Positions 5,396 through 8,245 of a stretch of DNA of 8,245 nt are shown piece by piece. A model generated the notes under the pieces. It did no database searches. It saw only the letters and a program-made list of their open reading frames with translations, and was not told the origin of the DNA. This DNA comes from Bacteroidota bacterium (GTDB taxonomy: Bacteria > Bacteroidota > Ignavibacteria > SZUA-365 > JAADGX01): positions 1 through 8,245 of the forward strand of contig JAJRXL010000224.1 in NCBI GenBank assembly GCA_024276335.1, written 5' to 3'. Both the position numbers and the translations under genes were made by a program. Each line of letters begins with the position of its first letter. Position 1 is the first letter of the stretch.

Positions 5396-6790
5396 TCAAA
5401 CCGTCTTGGAAAACAGCGGGTGCTCCTGCGTGTCAACGAGGTAGGCGTCGAACGCCATGGCCACGTTGCGTATGACCAGGATGCCCGGCCCCACGACCTT
5501 GACGGCGTCGGCAGTTATTTCCACGCACCCGTCGTTCCGGAGTTCTTCCAGGTTTGTTAAGGCGTCGGAGAAGTACTCGTCGAACACGATGTCGTACTCG
5601 CGCTCGACGTCCCGCTTGTTGACGGAATAGTTGCACATTAGTTGCATGATGACGTCGCGCCGGAGGATGTCGTCGTCGGTAAGGCGAATCCCCACCTGGG
5701 TGCACAACCGTCCCTCGGACAGCCGCTGGTAGTAATCCTTGAGATTCTTGACGTTCTGGGCGTACATGCCCGGGAACTGGCTGATGGACGTGATGCCCAG
5801 TCCGAACAGCTCGAGACCGGCCTTGGTGGAATATCCCTGGAAGTTCCGGTACAGTGTACCGTTCGCCTGTGCGCGGGCCAGCTCGTTATCGGGCCGGGCG
5901 AAATGGTCCATGCCGATATACAGGTACCCCGCCCGGTTGAGTCGGGTGATGGTGTGCTTCATTATCCGGAGCTTTTCTTCCGGCGAGGGCAGGTCCTCCT
6001 CGTGGATCAGCGCTTGGTGTTTTTTCATCCAGGGCACGTGGGCGTAGTTGAACACGGCGATGCGATCCGGGTTGATGTCGATGATGCGGTCGAGGGTATG
6101 ATCGAATGTCTCCACCGACTGGAAGGGCAGGCCGTAGATGAGATCGATGTTCAGGCTGGTAAACCCGACATCGCGCGCCCATTCGATGACCTCGCGTGTC
6201 ATGTCCTCGGGCTGGATGCGGTTAACGGCCTCCTGCACTTTCTCGTTAAAATCCTGTATGCCCATGGATATGCGGTTGAAGCCGCCGTCGTATAAGGCTT
6301 CGAGGTGCTCGCGTGTCATGCCCCGCGGATCGATTTCCACGCCCGCTTCGAGATCGTCAGCGAAGCGGAAGCGCTCACGGGTGGCCTGGGCGAGGTCGGC
6401 GATTTCATCCGGGTTCAGGTGCGTCGGCGTTCCCCCGCCCCAGTGCAGTTGTTCCACCGGCCTGCCATCATCGATCAACCGGCTGATCATGTCCATTTCC
6501 TGCTTGAGATGGCGTACGTACTCCGCGATTTTCTCCCTGTCCCGCGTGACCATCATGTTGCAGCCGCAAAAGTAGCACAGTGTGTCGCAGAAAGGGATGT
6601 GGAAATACAGGGATATCGGCGGCGGTGGGTCCTGACGGTTACGCTCCAGGATTTCCTCGCGGTAGTCTTCATCGGTGAAGTCCGGGGAGAAGTTGGGAGC
6701 GGTCGGGTAGCTGGTGTACCGGGGACCGGGTTTGCCGTACTTCTTGAGCAGGTCGAGGTTGATGGTATCGAATTGCTGTATCGGATTCAT
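5396..6790 (-). CDS. hemN: Oxygen-independent coproporphyrinogen III oxidase (radical SAM)
   Basis: HemN decarboxylates two propionates of coproporphyrinogen III to vinyl groups, giving protoporphyrinogen IX without oxygen, using a 4Fe-4S cluster and S-adenosylmethionine. The 464-residue protein has the HemN N-terminus with GPRYTSYPTAPNFS (22-35), Y62 in SLYFHIPFC, and the cluster motif C68-x3-C72-x2-C75-x-C77. The extra cysteine after the radical-SAM triad and the adjacent GCN are typical of true HemN rather than the heme chaperone HemW. SAM-binding GGGTPTHL is at 118-125. The C-terminal HemN domain is present (RRDVIMQLMCNYSVNK, then ILVIRNVAMAFDAYL). The ATG at 6790 is six bases after the hemE stop with no clear Shine-Dalgarno sequence, so translation is probably coupled to hemE. 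Confidence 0.96.
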   Translation of the reverse strand: MNPIQQFDTINLDLLKKYGKPGPRYTSYPTAPNFSPDFTDEDYREEILERNRQDPPPPISLYFHIPFCDTLCYFCGCNMMVTRDREKIAEYVRHLKQEMDMISRLIDDGRPVEQLHWGGGTPTHLNPDEIADLAQATRERFRFADDLEAGVEIDPRGMTREHLEALYDGGFNRISMGIQDFNEKVQEAVNRIQPEDMTREVIEWARDVGFTSLNIDLIYGLPFQSVETFDHTLDRIIDINPDRIAVFNYAHVPWMKKHQALIHEEDLPSPEEKLRIMKHTITRLNRAGYLYIGMDHFARPDNELARAQANGTLYRNFQGYSTKAGLELFGLGITSISQFPGMYAQNVKNLKDYYQRLSEGRLCTQVGIRLTDDDILRRDVIMQLMCNYSVNKRDVEREYDIVFDEYFSDALTNLEELRNDGCVEITADAVKVVGPGILVIRNVAMAFDAYLVDTQEHPLFSKTV

Positions 6791-6796
6791 GGCGTT

Positions 6797-7918
6797 CTAC
6801 GTTTGTTCGTTTTGGGAAGCGGGGCCGGACTGTACGGGCGAGAATTCCTTGGCCGCCCGGACGAAAGCGCGCGCGTGATCGACGGGAATGTCGGGCAGAA
6901 TCCCGTGGCCGAGATTGACGATGTGTCCCGCGGCAGCGCCGTACGATTGCAGCATGTCGCGCGTTGCCCGGGCAATGGTGTCCGTGTCGGCGTACAGCAG
7001 GACGGGATCGAGGTTTCCCTGCAAGGCCACGTTCGCGGGCAGGAGGGCTCGCGCCTCGCCGAGGTCCATTGTCCAGTCCAGGCTTACGGCGTCGGCGCCG
7101 GTGGCGGCGATTTCCCGCAGCGACGAAGCAGCGCCTTTGGGAAACAGGATAACGGGAACGCCTTCCTCACGGATCTCCCGGACGATCCGTTCCATGTAGG
7201 GAAGGGAGAACGCGAGGAAATCCTTCTTGGCGAGGATGCCGGCCCAGGTGTCGAAGACTTGCACGATGTCTACGCCCCCTTGACGCACCTGCAAGCGCAG
7301 GTAGCGGATGACGGCCTCGGTGATGATTTCCAGGAGGCGGTGGAGCTTGTCCGGGCAGGCGTAGAGCAGGCGTTTCACGTGGGCAAAGTTGCGCGAGCCT
7401 CCGCCTTCGACCATGTAGGTTGCCAGGGTCCAGGGCGCGCCCGCGAAGCCGATGAGGGGCGCCCGCCCGTCCAGGTTTTTCCGGGTCAGGGCTTCGGCGT
7501 CGTACACGTAGCGCAGGCGTTCCTCGACGCCGTCCAGGTTCAGTGAAGCGATCTGCTCCTCGGTGCGGATGGGCTTGGGAAAGCGCGGTCCACCCTTGCC
7601 TTCCTCTACGACCAGTTCCATGCCCAGCGCCTCCGGGATGACGAGGATGTCCGAGAAGATGATGGCGGCATCCACTCCCACGAGATCCACGGGCTGGATA
7701 GTGACCTCGGCGGCCAGTTCCGGCGTCTTGCACAGGGTCAGGAAATCCGTCCTGGCGCGCACGGCGCGGTATTCGGGCAGGTATCGTCCCGCCTGTCGCA
7801 TCATCCACACGGGACGGCGCGGGGTGGGTTGGCAGCGGGCGGCACGCACGAGTAGGTGTTCCGCCGTCATATCGGCCGCTGTCGTGGTGGAATTTCGCGT
7901 ATCAGGATTCGAGGTCAT
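6797..7918 (-). CDS. hemE: Uroporphyrinogen III decarboxylase
   Basis: HemE removes the four acetate carboxyl groups of uroporphyrinogen III to give coproporphyrinogen III, without cofactor, in the cytoplasm. From ATG 7918 the protein has 373 residues against about 354 in E. coli; the excess is a short Thr-rich N-terminal leader. Signatures: PVWMMRQAGRYLPEY (36-50) with substrate-binding R41 and R45, catalytic D90 in IIFSDILVIPEALG, GFAGAPWTLATYMVEGGGSRN with Y168, DTWAG in the middle, and H338 in NLGHGILPDIP. The start at 7918 is preceded by an AGGA; an in-frame ATG at 8005 would overlap hemD by over 100 bp and adds 29 Arg/Thr-rich residues, while ATG 7870 has no Shine-Dalgarno sequence. The gene overlaps the hemD stop by 17 bp, indicating translational coupling. 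Confidence 0.96.
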   Translation of the reverse strand: MTSNPDTRNSTTTAADMTAEHLLVRAARCQPTPRRPVWMMRQAGRYLPEYRAVRARTDFLTLCKTPELAAEVTIQPVDLVGVDAAIIFSDILVIPEALGMELVVEEGKGGPRFPKPIRTEEQIASLNLDGVEERLRYVYDAEALTRKNLDGRAPLIGFAGAPWTLATYMVEGGGSRNFAHVKRLLYACPDKLHRLLEIITEAVIRYLRLQVRQGGVDIVQVFDTWAGILAKKDFLAFSLPYMERIVREIREEGVPVILFPKGAASSLREIAATGADAVSLDWTMDLGEARALLPANVALQGNLDPVLLYADTDTIARATRDMLQSYGAAAGHIVNLGHGILPDIPVDHARAFVRAAKEFSPVQSGPASQNEQT

Positions 7919-8245
7919 GTTCCTGCTCTTTGTTGATGGTATTCGTGTTGGTGTTCGGCGTTTTCGCCGCTCGATATTCGTGCTGAAGGTGTTGTCCGAT
8001 GGCAAAAGCCAGCGCCTCCGCCGTGGCTTCTTCCGGCATGATGTCCACGCGCAGTCCCAACCTGGTCACCTCCGCGCCGGTCGTTTCGCCGATCACGGCG
8101 AGCGGGACGTTTTCCGGGCTGCGTTTGGGCAGGAGCTCGCGGAAGCGACGCACGGCAGACGGGGAATAGAAAGCCACGCACCGGACGAGGCCGTGTTTCC
8201 ACCAATCGCGGAGAGATTCGACCGCCTCGGGGGCCGGGGGGAGAT
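7902..8245 (-). CDS. hemD: Uroporphyrinogen-III synthase, C-terminal part (5' end outside window)
   Basis: HemD closes hydroxymethylbilane to uroporphyrinogen III with inversion of ring D. The visible 113 or so codons run without a stop from the window edge to TGA at 7904-7902 and cover the second lobe of the two-domain enzyme. Recognisable features are CVAFYSPSAVRRFRELL (the 'F-x-S-P-S-A-V' motif after a beta-strand), PLAVIGETTGAEVTRLGLRVDI (the 'A-I-G-x-T-T-A' strand and turn) and MPEEATAEALAFAIGQHL (the usual 'P-x-x-A-T-x-x-x-L' helix near the C-terminus). HemD is poorly conserved in general, but these motifs plus the position just before hemE make the call firm. A GTG at 8177 lies inside the domain and is not the real start. 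The N-terminal lobe, and probably hemC, lie beyond the right edge. Confidence 0.92.
   Translation of the reverse strand, partial: LPPAPEAVESLRDWWKHGLVRCVAFYSPSAVRRFRELLPKRSPENVPLAVIGETTGAEVTRLGLRVDIMPEEATAEALAFAIGQHLQHEYRAAKTPNTNTNTINKEQEHDLES

Noticed and set aside
5352..5399. TTG at 5399 or ATG at 5384 as the hemY start
   Set aside because: Neither has a Shine-Dalgarno sequence, and the extra residues precede an already complete family N-terminus; kept only as alternatives.
5396..6790. HemW (heme chaperone) instead of HemN
   Set aside because: The N-terminal GPRYTSYPTA segment, the fourth cysteine C77 and the complete HemN C-terminal domain mark a true coproporphyrinogen oxidase.
6305..7546. 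Plus-strand open frame of 413 codons opposite hemE and hemN
   Set aside because: It is antisense to two genes with full catalytic motifs; GC-rich codon bias leaves the opposite strand open. The translation has no recognisable domain.
7919..8005. Upstream ATG at 8005 as the hemE start
   Set aside because: It would add 29 Arg/Thr-rich residues not found in the family and overlap hemD by 104 bp; ATG 7918 has a better ribosome binding site.

Overview
The window looks like chromosomal DNA of a Gram-negative bacterium, possibly of the Bacteroidota/FCB superphylum. That placement is inferred from a lipobox protein with a fibronectin-III-like domain plus a beta-propeller, and from the mixed heme gene set. 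No marker gene here fixes the taxon. All credible genes lie on the minus strand, so the window reads biologically from its right end to its left end.

Right two thirds (about 2887-8245, GC-rich; 38 of 60 bases are G/C in 3241-3300): a tightly packed tetrapyrrole (heme) operon in the order hemD (5' end cut by the window edge) - hemE - hemN - hemY - hemB. Their products act from porphobilinogen formation (HemB) through ring closure (HemD), decarboxylation (HemE), coproporphyrinogen oxidation (HemN) to protoporphyrin IX formation (HemY). hemA/hemL, hemC and hemH are not in the window. Known catalytic and metal-binding residues are present in each full-length enzyme, so the set should be functional. 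HemN is the oxygen-independent radical-SAM enzyme whereas HemY belongs to the oxygen-using family.

Middle (2536-2886): a 350-bp intergenic stretch packed with small repeats: an 8-bp-period tandem repeat, a 13-bp direct repeat followed by GC-rich hairpins, a purine-rich tract, a hairpin just after hemB, and a sigma70-like promoter pointing at the next gene.

Left third (1-2535, mostly AT-rich): a 461-residue predicted lipoprotein whose gene changes sharply in base composition part-way through; a small secreted hypothetical protein and a second open frame that together look like one gene broken by a one-base frameshift; and, at the extreme left edge, the first 21 codons of what appears to be an IS3-type transposase OrfA with its own ribosome binding site. 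This part looks like accessory, recombining or decaying DNA beside a conserved housekeeping operon. No clearly new multi-gene system is visible; the main oddities are the mosaic lipoprotein gene, the split gene next to the insertion sequence, and the layered repeats.
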